Positions 42,279 through 55,302 of a stretch of 64,000 nucleotides of DNA are shown here, one piece after another. The notes below the pieces were generated by a model that ran no database searches, was not told the origin of the DNA, and worked only from the letters and a program-made list of their open reading frames with translations. How positions within the stretch are numbered: position 1 is the stretch's first letter; every line of letters starts with the position of its first letter. The position numbers and the translations under genes are program-made. The stretch spans positions 57,949,559 through 58,013,558 of the forward strand of contig NC_092040.1 in the NCBI RefSeq assembly GCF_003086295.3, given 5' to 3'. Source of the stretch: Arachis hypogaea (Eukaryota > Streptophyta > Magnoliopsida > Fabales > Fabaceae).

Positions 42279-43832
42279 TGATGAGCGGATATTTTATACG
42301 CTTTTTGGGTGTAATTTCATGTAGATTTTAGTATGTTTTAATTAGTTTTTAGTAAAATATTATTAGTTTTTAGGAAAAAAATATATTTCTGGACTTTACT
42401 ATGAGTTTGTGTGTTTTTTTGTGATTTCAGGTATTTTCTGGCTGAAATTGAGGGAGCTGAGCAAAAATCTGAGTTAGGCTGAAAAAGGACTGCTGATGCT
42501 GTTGGATCCTGACCTCCCTGCACTCGGAATGTATGTTTTGGAGCTGCAGGAGTCCAATTGATGCGATCTCAAATGGGTTGGAAAGTAGACATCCAGGGCT
42601 TTCCATCAATATTTAATAGTCCATACTTTGCGCGAATACAGATGACGTAAACTGGTGTTCAACGCCAGTTCCATGTTGCAGTCTGGCGTCCAGCGCCAGA
42701 AACAGGTTACAAGTTGGAGTTCAACGCCCAAAACACATTACAACTTGGCGTTCAACTCCAGAAACAGCCCAAGCACGTGAGAGGATTAAGTCTCAGCCCC
42801 AGCACACACCAAGTGGGCCCCAGAAGTGGATCTCTGCACCAATTATCTTAGTTTACTCATTCTCTGTAAACCTAGGTTACTAGTTTAGTATTTAAACAAC
42901 TTTTAGAGACTTATTTTGTATCTCATGACATTTTTCAGATCTGAATTTTATACTCTTTGATGGCATGAGTGTCTAAACTCCATTGTTGGGGGCGAGGAGC
43001 TCTGCAGCGTCTCGATGAATTAATGCAATTATTTCTGTTTCCCATTCAAACATGCTTGTTCCTATCTAAGATGTTCATTCGCGCTTCAATATGAAGAAGG
43101 TGATGATCCGTGACACTCATCACCTTCCTCAATCCATGAACGTGTGCCTGACAACCACCTCCGTTCTACATCAGATTGAATGAGTATCTCTTAGATTTCC
43201 TAATCAGAATCTTCGTGGTATAAGCTAGAATTGATGGCGGCATTCATGAGAATCCGGAAAGTCTAAACCTTGTCTGTGGTATACCGAGTAGAATTCAAGG
43301 ATTGAATGGCCGTGATGGGCTTCAAAATCACGAGTGTTGGGCATAGTGACAGACGCAAAAGGATCAATGGATCTTATTCCGACATGATCGAAAACCAACA
43401 GATGATTAGCCGTGCTGTGACAGAGCATTTGGACCGTTTTCACTGAGAGGATGGGAAGTAGCCATTGACAACGGTGACACCCTACATACAGCTTGCCATG
43501 GAAGGGACTTTGCACTTTTGAAAGTGAGGAAGCATTATGTTACAGGAATTCAGCAGACAAAGCATCTCCAAAACTCCAACATATTCTCCATTATTGCACA
43601 ATAAGTATTTATTTTATGCCCTTTTTACTTAATACGAAACTAAAGAACCCTATTGGTATCCTGACTAAGAATAATAAAATAACCATAGCTTGCTTCAAGC
43701 CAACAATCTTCGTGGGATTCGACGCTTACTCACATAAGGTATTACTTGGACGACCCAGTGCACTTGCTGGTTAGTTGTGCGAAGGTGTGTTAAATAGTCC
43801 ATTAATATTGGCATACACAATTTCGTGCACCA
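42279..43832 (+). repeat. Family E 3' LTR of E2
   Basis: A 1554-bp LTR, TGATGAGCGG to TTTCGTGCACCA, with the 31-bp U3 array at 42654-42765. It is the fuller version of the 33378 LTR. The right flank begins CATGG, the expected 5-bp target site in the next element. The matching left copy is not in the window. Confidence 0.92.
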
Positions 43833-44193
43833 CATGGTTTAACACCTAGGAGGCCGAACCACATGACCAATGATGGAGCGATTCTTGTCTTCATCCATCT
43901 CCACATGCACATCGTCCATTTCATGGCTGATTTGCTCAATCCTCACCCTTCATGGCAACTTAACCGAACCCTCCACCCTTGTGTTTTACTTCAAGACTTC
44001 ATGACCTTGTCTATAAATTGGAAGCAGCACTCCTTAAGCCACATAACTTTGCTTTCTTCGTATAAATCCTACTCAAGATTTCATTGTTCTTCTCTCAACC
44101 AAAGACACCACACAGCACCTCACCTCCCATTCCTTCCATCATAACCATGCGTTAACTAAGGCCTATCTTCTCTTCTTTTTTCTTTCATAATTC
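43833..44193 (+). other. Leader of the non-autonomous element
   Basis: Non-coding sequence between the family E LTR end and the ATG at 44194. It is the left remnant of the interrupted element; its own 5' LTR and primer-binding site are not here. Confidence 0.5.
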
Positions 44194-45612
44194 ATGGCTT
44201 CATCAAGTTCCAAAAGGAGGAAAGGAAAGGAACCAGCTATAGCCAAACCACCAACCTATGATACCAAGAGATTTATGTCTCAATTTCTTGAATCAAGATA
44301 TCATAGGTTAATGGGATCAAAGAAAGTCATTCCAGAGATGGGGGTCAAATTGAAAGAGGGAGAATATCCCATAATGGGAAGGATAACTACAGAGAGGAGA
44401 TGGAAACTTTTGTGTGAGCTACTCACAGACATCAGTGCAATCATGATAAGGGAGTTCTATGCAAATGCTGTGAGGTCAAGCAAAGACAACCCTCCCTATA
44501 AGAGCTATGTTAGGGGGTTGAGGTAGATTTCAGCTCATCATCCATCATGAGAGTCCTACAGATGAGAGTGATAACCTATGGAGAACCCAGCTTTGATGAA
44601 AGACTGGAGGGTGAGAATAACCCTGATGAGATATTAAATAGGTTATGCTTTTAAGGTAAGGACTGGAAAAGGGACTCAGAGGGATCCCCAAGCCACTTGA
44701 AGAGAATGGATCTCATACCTGAAGCCAAGGGTTGTATGAAATAGTGAGAAGATCCATCCTCCCTACTGCAAATACATCTGAAGTCACAATCAAGAGAGCA
44801 ATTCTGACATATTGCATCCTGAGGGGAGGAGAAATCAACATCCCACAGATCATAGCAAATAGCATTCAAGAGATGGCTGAGGAGACTAGCAAATCAAGTA
44901 GGCTTGGTCACCCAAGCACTATTCTGAGGCTGTGCAAAAGAGCAGGGGTACTCTTTGAGGATGAATATATAAAAAAGGTAAAAGGAAGTAGAGGAATCAC
45001 CAAGCAAAGAATGGATGGTGTTGTTGACACCCAAGAAGAGAGAAGAGATCAAGGAAGGAGAAGGAGACCACAAGTGGAGGGAGAGCAAGCTTCTGGTGCA
45101 ATGGACTTGAGCCAAATGCAAAGAGCCGTTGAATTAATGTCTCACCACTATATGAGAGCACAGGAGCAACAACAGGTGCACTACTTGAGGCAACAAGAGC
45201 AATACTTAAAGCCCAGGAGCAACAAGAGCATTGGCAGCAGCAAATGATGGAGAAGCAAGAAAGCTTCCAACTCAAGATGTTGGAGCAACAAAGAGAGTTT
45301 CAAGCAAGAATCTTGAAGGGGCAAATGGAACAATCCACAAACTTTCAAGAATCATTTAATAGATTGTCCCTACGCCAAGCCAAGTATGGGGAGTACACCC
45401 AAAATCTCTATCAATGGAAGAATATATATCATACAATTGGAGAGCATAGAAACTTGGACAGAATTGAGTATGATATAGAAACTCAAGCAAAGATGGAGTA
45501 TGTAGTTCATTGCATGCCAACATTGAATCAACAGGCCAAGCCATTTGAGCAATGCCAAGAATTTGTAGACCATCAGAGAGCAAAAGCCAATAAAAATATA
45601 GCACACATGTGA
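44194..45612 (+). pseudogene. Plant transposon protein-domain ORF of a non-autonomous LTR element
   Basis: Starts MASSSSKRRKGKEPAIAKPP at 44194, a start I recognise from peanut proteins annotated with the putative plant transposon protein domain (Pfam PF20167). The domain continues through REFYANAVRSS and SYVRG, then LKRMDLIPEAKG and RRSILPTANTSEVTIKRAIL near 44750-44810. A frameshift at about 44523 and a stop at 44651 break it, and another shift follows near 44720. The C-terminal part (to 45612) is Gln/Glu-rich and likely coiled coil. There is no RT, protease or integrase, so mobility would depend on other elements. Function is unknown; a Gag-like role is my guess. Confidence 0.8.
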
Positions 45613-46757
45613 CAAGGATTGGAGGAGGCTGGACTCTTGGGTCAAATAGACCACATTTGGGATCGTAGGTGCCCTGTTGAAGAACCCCAAGATGCACACA
45701 AGAAGAGGAAGAAGAAAGGAAAATCCAGCAAGGGACAAGAGCATAACAACTAGAGGTGGTAGAATTCCTTTCATGTTTTTAATTAAATAAGGATGATGCA
45801 TATCTGAAACATGATATGCCTCCAAATATTTTATGTTCTGCACTTTCATGTTTTAATAGATTTCTTTTTATTAGGATCTGTATAATGCTTGTTATCATTC
45901 ATCTGCTTTAAATTCATGTTTTGTTTCCCCTTTTGCATCAATAAGAGAAAATATTTGAAATAGAAAGTGATTGTTTAATGTGGTTGTAATTAGAAAGTGG
46001 TGGTAATTGCTTGATTTGATGACAAGCCCAATAATGAAAGCTGCATAATAGAATATCTCTTGTAGTGTGAACTTAGTTGCTGCTATAAAACCTGTCACTA
46101 ATGAACATCCCTGCAAAATGAAGAAAAGTGAAAAAGAAAAGAAAAGAAAAGCCAAGAATTGGCAAAGAAACAAACAATAAGGCTAGACACCAATAGCTTG
46201 GACCTTAGGACGTATGCATATGGTGCTTCTTGTACTAGGATCTGCTTGGACAATTAGGTTCTGAGGAGTCTTTTAAAACTTGGTAACTTGGATTAACTAA
46301 TCTGGGATTATCAACCGAAAGTTCATTGTCAAGAGCAACCTAGCTACAAAGCATTTAGTAACCCAAAGAGGTGCTGGGCATCAATGTTCCTAAGAAGATT
46401 TGTGAGCCAAGTATCTGTAGTGAAGAAGTATTGAGAAAAATTGAGCCAAAGGCTGCTGCAACACTTGACACTAAGCTATCATTGAGAAATAAGCTTTCTA
46501 AGCAAAAGAAAGAAAGAAAAAGCTAACCGGGATCAATAGAAGAACAAGGTAATATAACAGCAACTCTAGTTAATCCTAAGAGGGACATTTCTTATCTATC
46601 AGCAAAGAATAACTGAGCTGCATCTTGTCTGCATAAAATGCCACAGTCTTAATTCAATTACCTGCTTAATAAGGACATGTATGCTTCTCTGTTTCATTTA
46701 ATTTCTTCTCATGTTTAATGCTTGCTTGGGGACAAGCAAGGTTTAAGTTTGGTCTTG
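45613..46757 (+). other. 3' region of the non-autonomous element
   Basis: No coding sequence supported. It has a purine-rich AAAAGAAAAG tract near 46125-46150, then the perfect stem-loop CTTGCTTGGGGACAAGCAAG at 46721-46740, and AAGTTTGGTCT at 46745 next to the LTR. The layout matches the 3' end of the two Athila-like families. Confidence 0.7.
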
Positions 46758-48525
46758 TGATGATAAGTCATCTTATGCTAGTTTTACAAGCATTTTTCAT
46801 TAGTTTCATTTGATTTTATGCACTTTCTTGCACAATAAGTGAGTGATTGGAGTGGATTTTTATGATTATTTTAAATCAATCAAACATCGTTTATTTTACA
46901 CAAAATCATAGGTTTTATGCTAGAATTAATTGATTTTATAAATGATGCAAAGATCTAGTGATTTTGGTGAGACTTTGATTGGTTGTTTGGCTGCTTGTAG
47001 GTGAAGAAATGATGAAAAAAGGAAAGAACCAGGAAAGCGTTGCATTACAAAGCGTGGCGATCACTAAAGCAACATAAGGGAGTGTTCAACCAAGGGAGCG
47101 CTAGAAGGGAGCTCTCAACCAAAGCGCGCAACAAGAGCAGTGTTCAAACAAGTGAACGCCACGTTCACAAATGTGACGTTTTCGGGCATAGTTGGCCCAA
47201 GGAGAAGGTGCGCACCAAGCACCCAAAGGAAGCAGCGCCCACTAGGGAAGGCAACGTAGCGCTCAACAAGGCACGCAACAAAGGGAGCAACGTTCACTAA
47301 AGTGAATGCCACATTCACTTTTGTGAGCTTTTTCGTGCTCTTGCCCAAGGAAACCAAGGAAGGGTAGCACTAAAAAATTATAGCGCAGCTCCCACACCAA
47401 GGTTCGAAGAGGGAGCGCGCATCGAAAGAGCATAGCGCTCAATTAAGGAAGCACAGCGCTCATAAAAAGGAACGCCAAGGCAACCAAAGCGCGCACCAAG
47501 CAATCATCAAGGAGCCACGTTCAAAGAGTGAACATAGCGTTCACTACAACAACGCTACGCAAGAAGGATTGACACGGACGAGGCAGACACGGAGTGAACG
47601 CCAAGTTCACTAACCAAACGGAGCGCTCCACTGGAGCATGCCTCCAACCCAATTTCAATCAATTGCCATCTTGGATGCACTTATTTGCAAATTTGAAAAG
47701 CCCACTCCAAGTTTTGAAGACCAAAATAGAAAGTGTATAAATAGGATTTAGTTTGATTTGAGAAGGAACCTTTAGCTCATTTTTTTAGTTTTTCTCTTTT
47801 AAAATTTCCTTTTCAGAATTCTAGAATTAAGATCGGATCTGAGCTTGTTTTCTGTTTTCATTTTCTTTCTTCTGCAAATTCTACTTTCTGATTCTAGGTT
47901 TTTGAACTCTGATTGAAGAATTCTTTGAAGTTCTTCATCTTGGAGTTCCATTTCTTTTCTGTTTTCTGAATTTAAGAATTCAAGATCGGATCTCGATTGC
48001 TTCTCTTTGATTTTACTTCTTTTGCAATTTCTAAATTATGTCTTAGTTCTTCTACAATTCTCTTCATCTCATAGTTCTCTGATTTACTTCAATTTACATT
48101 TTCTAGTTCAATTCTGAATCCAGTACCTAGATCCCTTTAATTCTTCAAGCAATTTACATTTTCCAGCAATTTAGATTCACCAATTTAAGTTTCTTGCACT
48201 TTAAGTTTTAGTCATTTACTTTTCTTGCAATTTAAGTTTCAGTTCATTTACTTTCTTGCACTCTAAGTTTCATGCAATTTACCCTTTCCGCACTTTAATA
48301 TTCTGTCAATTTCCCCTCTCCCTTTCATTTACTTGCAATTTAGCTTCTGTTAATTAAAATTCACTCAAAACATCAAATATTTGCTTAACTAAATTCATCA
48401 CCTAACTAAAATTGCTCAATCCATCAATCCCTGTGGGATCGACCTCACTTTTGTGAGTAATTACTACTTAATGCAACCCGATACACTTGCCGGTGAGTTT
48501 GTGTGGAATCGTTTTTCCCTCATCA
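46758..48525 (+). repeat. 3' LTR of the non-autonomous element
   Basis: A 1768-bp LTR starting TGATGATAAGTCATC and ending TTTTTCCCTCATCA. It has a TATA box GTGTATAAATAGG at 47733-47745 and a cluster of AGCGCTC and GTTCAC/GTGAAC inverted repeats at about 47035-47620, just upstream of it. The 3' part (GTCGACCTCACTTTTGTGAG, GCCGGTGAGTTTGTG) resembles the ends of LTR1-4, so the families are related. The right flank is GACTC. Confidence 0.85.
47733..47745 (+). promoter_or_regulatory. TATA box of the 46758 LTR
   Basis: GTGTATAAATAGG, identical to the 13-mer in LTR1-4. Confidence 0.7.
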
Positions 48526-49746
48526 GACTCCAAGCCCAAATCCAACTTGCTTCTGCATGGAAAAGACCCAAGAATTTATGGGGAAAAGGGAGAAATGAAT
48601 CATACATAATATACACATAATTTTTAACTAGTTTTTGTTCTTGTTTTCTAGAGAGAAAAACTCTTACTTCTCTCTAGATTTAGTTTATTTTTTATCATCC
48701 TTTGTTGAATTTTTGAATTGGGTCTTGTTGAATTGAGTTTTAATTGTTAAATCTTAATTTTTCTAGTTGTAATTTGCTTGGATCTTGTGTTAGAATTTTA
48801 TTTTATCTCTATTTTCCCTTTTCTTTTCATTTTATGAACTTTGTTGATTTTGAATTTCTCTTAGTTCATTGATGTTTTCTATAATTGATAGTGTTATTTG
48901 AGTTATTTTCTATTGATGATTGTTGGTGGGTAATTCTAATTTCTAGTTAATTTTGCAATTTAGTTATGTCTTTAGTTAGTGCCTACCATGTGTTTGATGA
49001 AATGTTTCCTTTGATTATGGAGTAGTTTCCTATACTCTTGGCCTAGGCTAAGGGGATTGGGTGACCTTGAGTCATTAGGTCTAATTGAATTGGTGATTTG
49101 AGAACCCTTGTTGGTCAAATTGATATCCATTGACACTAATATACTACTAAGACAATTAGTAGTTGGATTAGGACTTATGAGTTGAAGTTGATCAAGCCCA
49201 TTTGACATACTTTACTTGTAGAAGTAGACTTAATGATTTTGGTTCCTCATAATTGTCTATATGGTTACTATACAAGGATGGTGATCCCAATTCCTATGCC
49301 TTAACCAAGAGCCCGTTTTATAATTCATACTTGAAACCCGAAAATATCAATTACTTGATTCTTGTTATAGTTAGTTTAGTTGTTTACTTAGCTCTAGAAT
49401 TGAAGTAGATTTATATGTTACCTTGTTAGATTGCACTTGCTCATACCTTGCTTTAATGGCTTTGATTTAGTTTCTTGCACTTTAAATTTCTTGCATGCTA
49501 AGCTTTAGTAGTTTAAATTCATTTTTATGGCTCGCAACCCCAGAATTCTAACCAATCTTGATGCACATGTTTGCCCATTCTCTTGAGGACGACCCGAGAC
49601 TAATACTCTCAGTTACTTTTTATTGGGGTTGAACTAGTGACAACCATATCAAAATTTGATAAAAGGGTTATTTGTTGGTTTAGGACTACACTATGACATG
49701 ATCTTCTATTGAGAAATTCTATACCAACGATAAACCTTATCATCAG
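48526..49746 (+). repeat. Right part of an older LTR
   Basis: Non-coding sequence with an LTR-like layout: a CTCTAGAGAGAAAAAC-type transcript-start region near 48650-48690, then the U5-like GAGGACGACCCGAGAC near 49585, ending CTTATCATCA at 49746 directly against FAR1 coding sequence. Its left part would lie beyond the nested insertions. No primer-binding site follows, so it may be a solo LTR. Confidence 0.5.
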
Positions 49747-51989
49747 GCGGGATCAAGAAAGGAAGATGTTGAAAAGGACGAAAGAATCAGGGACCACCGA
49801 CCCCTAACTCAAAGTTGTTTCCATGCAAGAATTCGTGCAAGACTCGATAGAAAATTCATAAATAGAAGGTTGTTTCATTCTACGAATAGCACTCTCATGG
49901 ATTAGTTGATCCACTTGACATTAACATGATGCCTGAGTATCGCACATTCAGTGTCTCAGATAAAGCTCAGGCAAAGAATTTGCACGACATAGGCATTAGG
50001 ACCTATCACATCTTGGGATATTTGGCTGCTCAAAATTATGGATATAAAAACTTGTCATTCAACCAAAAAGATATGTACAACCTCATTACTCAGCATAGGA
50101 AGAAAAAGGTGAAGGGTGGTGATGCAAATGCTGCAATACGTTACCTGAGAGGTAACGCTGGGAATGATTCTTATTTCTTTGGCAAGTACACATTAAGTAA
50201 TGAGAATCGATTGAAAAATTTATTTTGGGCTAATGGGACTAGCCGTATTGATTATGAGTGCTTTGGGGAAGTCTTGACATTTGATTCGGCTTATAATAGG
50301 AATGTCTACAATAAACCACTTGTGATATTTTCTAGTAGCAATTATCATGGGCAGACCGTCATATTTGGATGTGGTCTTCTTGTTAACGAGAATATTGGTT
50401 AATACAAGTGGCTCTTGGAAATTTTTTGGAATCAATGGGTAATAAACACCCTATGGCAGTTGTCACCGACGGAGATCTTTCAATGAAAGAAGCCATCAAA
50501 CAAGTCTTTCCTTATGCAACTCATCGACTATGTCCATGGTACTTACATATGAATGCATGCGAGAAGGTTAAGAACTGTGGATTTCTAATGTGGGGAGACA
50601 TGGTGGCGAGGTATAATTTATCAAGCAACTCTTGGGTTAACCAAAACTATGAGTTGAGGAATTTATAAGCTCTTGCATATTTGAGGGACCAATTTTTTGG
50701 GCGAATCAGGACAACATCCCAGTGTGAAGGGATTAACTCTCTAATAAAAGCATATGTGAGAATGAAAGGTACCTTTCTTAAATTCATCAATAACATGGAG
50801 AATGTTGTTAGCCATTACAAGAACAATGAAAGAGTTGCAGAGTTCAATAGTAAATATACTGATATAGTACTTGTGACTTCTTTGCTGACACTTGAAGATT
50901 TTGCTGCAAAGACTTTCACTCGTAACATGTTCTGGGAGGTCAGGAAGGAAATTGAGGGTGCTTGTGTGATGAACACAGAGTTGGTAATTCAGGATGGTGG
51001 GAAACTATACCTCAAGTGTAACAGTTTTAGAATGCCAGCGATTGATCATGTGGTTGAGTTTGACAGATTTGGAAGGATACTTCGTTGTGAGTGTTTGTGG
51101 TTCAAAAATAGAGGGATTCCCTGCATGCACATATTCGCATGCCTAAAGCACCAACACGTTGAAGTTATTCCAGAATGCTTAGTGTGCAAACATTGGATAA
51201 AAAATGCCAAGAGTGATTTCATGAAGTCAAACGTCGATTATCCAAGTGATTCTGATAAGGTACTATAGTGTCGTTTGGGCGTGTTAGGTGCTGAGTGTTC
51301 TAGGTTGATCGATGTTGCATGTAAGAACTCAAGTGATTTTGTCGAAGGAATGAATCATATTGTCAACAGAATTACAAAACTCCAAGCGAGGTGAAAATCC
51401 AGGCAACGGTAATTTAGACGAAGACTACGTTGTTGACCCATTGGTGGTGAAGAGTATGGGAGCTCCCAAGAAAAACTCAAAATTTAAGCAACAGAGAAGG
51501 TGTTCAAACTGCGGTGTGACAAGGCATTACAACAAAAGTTGTCCTAATGTTCCTTGTAGAATCCCAAATGAGATGGTAGACGATGATACAGAAAAGAATA
51601 TCAGCAGCCATCTTGACATCCTCACTAAGGTATCTCATACTATAACTATGTCTAGAATTTCGTTGTATGGTGATTCGGCATATTTTGTTTCGGATTTATA
51701 AACTATGTTATTTTTATGATGTTGTAACGGAAGATGATGTTTGGTTTGTGATCAGCGTAAAAGACATGACAGTGTGAAAAATCAGCAGAAGATGCAAAAA
51801 GGTAGGGACATTGGTGGTGGAACAGCACCAACCTCAGCAGCTAAATCGGCTTTTACTGATCAAGTGAAAACATCAAGTCCTAGTCTTGATGTCCTTGTTT
51901 GTGCATCCTCAAGTAACGAAGAATCTGGGATGAGTTCCAGACCAGCTGAGTCTTCTGCTGTGGCCCTTGAAACTAGAATGGCAGATTGA
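49747..51989 (+). pseudogene. FAR1-type Mutator-like (MULE) transposase pseudogene
   Basis: Remnants appear in order. First come traces of the FAR1 DNA-binding domain (CFHARIRARLDRKF near 49820-49860), then the MULE transposase domain (FGEVLTFDSAYNRN; VVTDGDLSMKEAIKQVFP; ATHRLCPWYLHMNACEKVKN). Next are the SQCEGINSLIKAYVRMKG block and a SWIM zinc finger (C-E-C near 51090 with C-M-H near 51124). A CCHC knuckle C-SN-C-GVTR-H-YNKS-C lies near 51511-51545. The frame breaks at a TAA (50400), a lost T in the T-run near 50425, a stop near 50667, and another after 51266. The 5' end is cut by the older LTR at 49746. It is either a dead MULE or a relic of a domesticated FAR1-related gene; I cannot tell which. 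Confidence 0.9.
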
Positions 51990-53356
51990 AGATGATCCAG
52001 ATTTTGGGATGTTTGTAATTTTGTTACCATTTACTAATTACCGTTTATTGATGTTTTGTATAGTTTTTATTCATTGATTGAATTGAAATTTAGTGAACTA
52101 GGATGATTATGTCATTTTACTCATTTACTATTAAACTTTTGAAATTCCTTTTTGACTTATTCTATCAATAACAGAACTTGAGCTTAATTATAGTTCATTT
52201 GATGTGTCCCCATGTACTGTAGGAAGTAATTACCTATATTTCTAGTAAAATATGATGCAATATTTGATGTAGCTTTGCCTGACTCTTGATGAGGATTTGA
52301 GCATTATCTGTGCACTAGTATTGAGCACGAGTTGTGATTGATCATGGATGCACTAGTTTTAAATACCGAGTGTTCATTACTTCTAAGCTATTTAGTATCC
52401 GCAACTAATTAATCCAAGTTAGGATTGATAACACCAAGTTTGACATTGAAATTAATGAAACATTTCATTGTAGAGAGTAATCCATGTATATATAAGTTAA
52501 AATTATGTTTGTTATGTTAATTCTTACTTGCCCTTTCCCTTCTATTTTAGGATTTATTTGGTTAGTTATTAATGCTACATATTTTCTTCAATCTGACTTG
52601 CTATACATAGTGAGACAAAAGGTTTATTCAGTAACTACACTGGCCCTCATGTTTTCTCACAAGATTGTTATGCATCTTCACACTCACTTTCACTCCCTGA
52701 ACCAAACTCTGCTTCTACGCTGCAGAATTTGTTATTTTTCAAGGATATCAACATGTGATCATATTGGAAATCATGTATTATTAGTTAATGCATTTACATA
52801 AATTTATCTTTTCAATAATGTCTTAGAGACTTAGAGTATCAGTTTAAATAATGAGTAAATACTATTTTAGTCCTTAACAATTGACTTTAGTCTTAATTTT
52901 GTCTTTAATACCTGAAACGTTATTTTTTTAAGTCCCAAATATTTTAGTCCATCCTATTTTAGTCCTCTACTTAAAGTTAATTTTTTTTTCAAAAATTTCT
53001 TTTTTTTAGGATATTATCACTTTTTTGTTTATTAAAATAGGACAAAATAAGACATTTATAATAAAAATACGATGTTTAAAATGTTACTGAAAAAATTATC
53101 ATGTAGTCCAAATCTTAGGTACCAAACCAGTAATTTGTTCGTAAAATAGGTATAACTTATTACACTAGCTTTCTTGGACAAACTTCCCAAGCAGCAAATC
53201 ACCAGATCCCGAGTCTCATCATACGGGAAATATTCCGAAGTCAATTCCTTGGCCAAGAAGCAGATTTATCCTCGTAAGCAGGATATACAATAAGAAGCAA
53301 TCATCAATACTTATACAATATTTTAAAAATGAACAAGAGAGTTAAATTCCCATGAA
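51990..53356. other. Intergenic, AT-rich
   Basis: No gene supported. At 52850-52985 there are repeated TTTTAGTCC/AAGTCCC phrases of the kind seen in common legume dispersed repeats. Long T-runs follow. Confidence 0.5.
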
Positions 53357-54288
53357 ATTATTGATGCGTAAAAATTGTTCCGCATAACTACCGGTAAGTA
53401 TACCAGGTCGTATCAAGTAATAAAACTCACAAGAGTGAGGTCGATCCCACGAGGATTAAAGGATTAAGGAATCAATGGATAGTTGATTATTCTAGTTAGA
53501 CAAGCATAATTGGGTGATAAACAACAAGAAATGTAAATGACATAAAAGTAAAGGGAAGCAATAAAGTGCAAGAAAGTAAATGGCAAGAAAAGTAAAATGC
53601 TGGAAAATTAAAGAGCAAGAAAAGTAAAGTATGGAAAAGTAAAGTTCAAGAAAGAAAAGTACAAGAAAGTAAATAACTAGAAGTAAAAGAAAATAAGAGC
53701 ATTGGGATAGAGAGATATTGAATTCTCCGGATCAGTTGCTCTCATCTCTTCCTCAATCCATGCAACTCATTAATCTCTTGGCAATCTTAGGTGATTGAAT
53801 CCCAATTCCTTGGCAATTCAATCTCTCTAAGCTTGAACAATTGCCAATTCCTTGATCTAATTGCTCATGGGAAGAGATGATGCTTGGTCACTGATTATAC
53901 CACAAACCTTCATAGATCCAAGTATTGGGAGAATTATATGTCACTATATTCGACCAACCCTAAACCTAATCCAATGTGAGAAAGATTTCAAGCATGGTTC
54001 TATGATTCCTTTTCCAAGGTAATCACAAAACCCAACTACATTTAACTTTTTTCCAAGACAATTGAATGCTTGAATGAAGAACGAAATCTTTCTAGTAAAT
54101 CAAAGAGTGATTAAGAAAAGAAGAAGAATAAAAACAATTTAATCCATCAAATAACAATAGAGCTCTCTTTCCCAATGGACAGAGTTAGTAATTCATAACT
54201 AAAATATTTACAAAGAAAAAACTGGAAGAGAAGAGAGGATTCCGAAGACTCTCTTTGTAGTGATGTCCTCAGCAGTGTGAAATTAATA

Positions 54289-54300
54289 CCTATTTATAAG
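54289..54300 (-). promoter_or_regulatory. TATA box of the solo LTR
   Basis: The minus strand reads CTTATAAATAGG. Confidence 0.6.
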
Positions 54301-54689
54301 CTAGCCTAAATTACAAATTGAAATAAAATTGAAAACAAATTACAATCAAATGAAAATTAGCTAATTCTAGATGATTCTTGTGGCCTTCATTGGTAGACAA
54401 TTGTGGGCTTGCTTGCTTGAACTTTGAAGTGGATTTGAGAGAGAAGTGAATCAAATTGAAGTCCAGGTGCTAGTGTTAGTGCTACTGTTAGTGTGGCTAA
54501 CGCTAGGATTTGCTCCCCAGTTAGAGTTTTTGGGCTTAAAGATGCCTCTTGTTTGTTCTCTAATTTCATGTTCATTATAGACTATTATAGATAGTTGGAA
54601 AGCTCTGAATGTCAGCTTTCTAATCCAACTAAAAGCACCTCAATTGGACTTCTGTGGCTTAGGTTATTCTTGTTTGAAGAAGACATGGT

Positions 54690-55090
54690 CAGGCTGCCAG
54701 GTGCTCACATTAGTACCCACATTAGTGGCACTAACGTGGGCTTTCTTGGCTTCGATCAAGTTAGTGGTGTTAACTTCACTACTAACATCCCATGCTCTTC
54801 ATTCTCCATGTTAATGGCTCACGTTAGTGGCATTAACGTGGCCACTAATGTGGGCTTCCTTGACCTTCGATTAAGTTAGTGGTGTTAACTTCACCACTAA
54901 CTTTCCATGCTCTTTATTTTTCCATGTTAGTGCCCACGTTAATGGCACTAATGTGGCCACTAACGTGGGTCTTCTTTTGCTTCGATCAAGTTAGTGGTGT
55001 TAACTTCACCACTTACTTCCTAGCTACCCCCTTCTTCCACGTAAATGCCCACGTTAGTGGCACGAAAGTGGCCACTAACGTGGGCTTCCT
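54690..55090. repeat. Palindromic tandem repeats in the solo LTR U3
   Basis: CACGTTAGTGGCACTAACGTGGGC-like inverted repeats alternate with AAGTTAGTGGTGTTAACTTCA. The second phrase recurs near 54755, 54872 and 54988, a period of about 115 bp. The cluster lies upstream of the LTR TATA box. Confidence 0.8.
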
Positions 55091-55302
55091 CTACTTCACC
55101 TTTTAAGCTCCTTTCTTCTTTCATGCTTGTTTTGTGTTTTTTACTTCCTTTTTCCATCAATTTTTACAAAATAGATCAACTCAAAGAGATGAAAGTAATC
55201 TATGACTTAAGCACAAAAATACTCAATAATTAAGCATGATTAATTAAATTTTGATATGAAAAAGCATAGAAAAATACAACATGCTGCGCAGTCATCAATT
55301 AT

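Larger units (their letters stand above)
53362..55297 (-). mobile_element. Solo LTR with perfect target-site duplication
   Basis: A 1936-bp LTR. The plus strand starts TGATGCGTAA and ends GCAGTCATCA. It is flanked by ATTAT at 53357-53361 and ATTAT at 55298-55302. The left end (ACTACCGGTAAGTATACCAG) is homologous to the ends of LTR1-4, so it reads on the minus strand. TATA box at 54289-54300. No internal domain is present, so this is the product of LTR-LTR recombination. An inverted-repeat cluster at about 54470-55090 contains three units about 115 bp apart. Confidence 0.92.

Noticed and set aside
46758..49746. One 3-kb LTR bounded by TGATGATAAG and CTTATCATCA
   Set aside because: The matching 10-bp ends are tempting, but homology with LTR1-4 places the end of the first LTR at 48525, and the rest has its own LTR-like layout.
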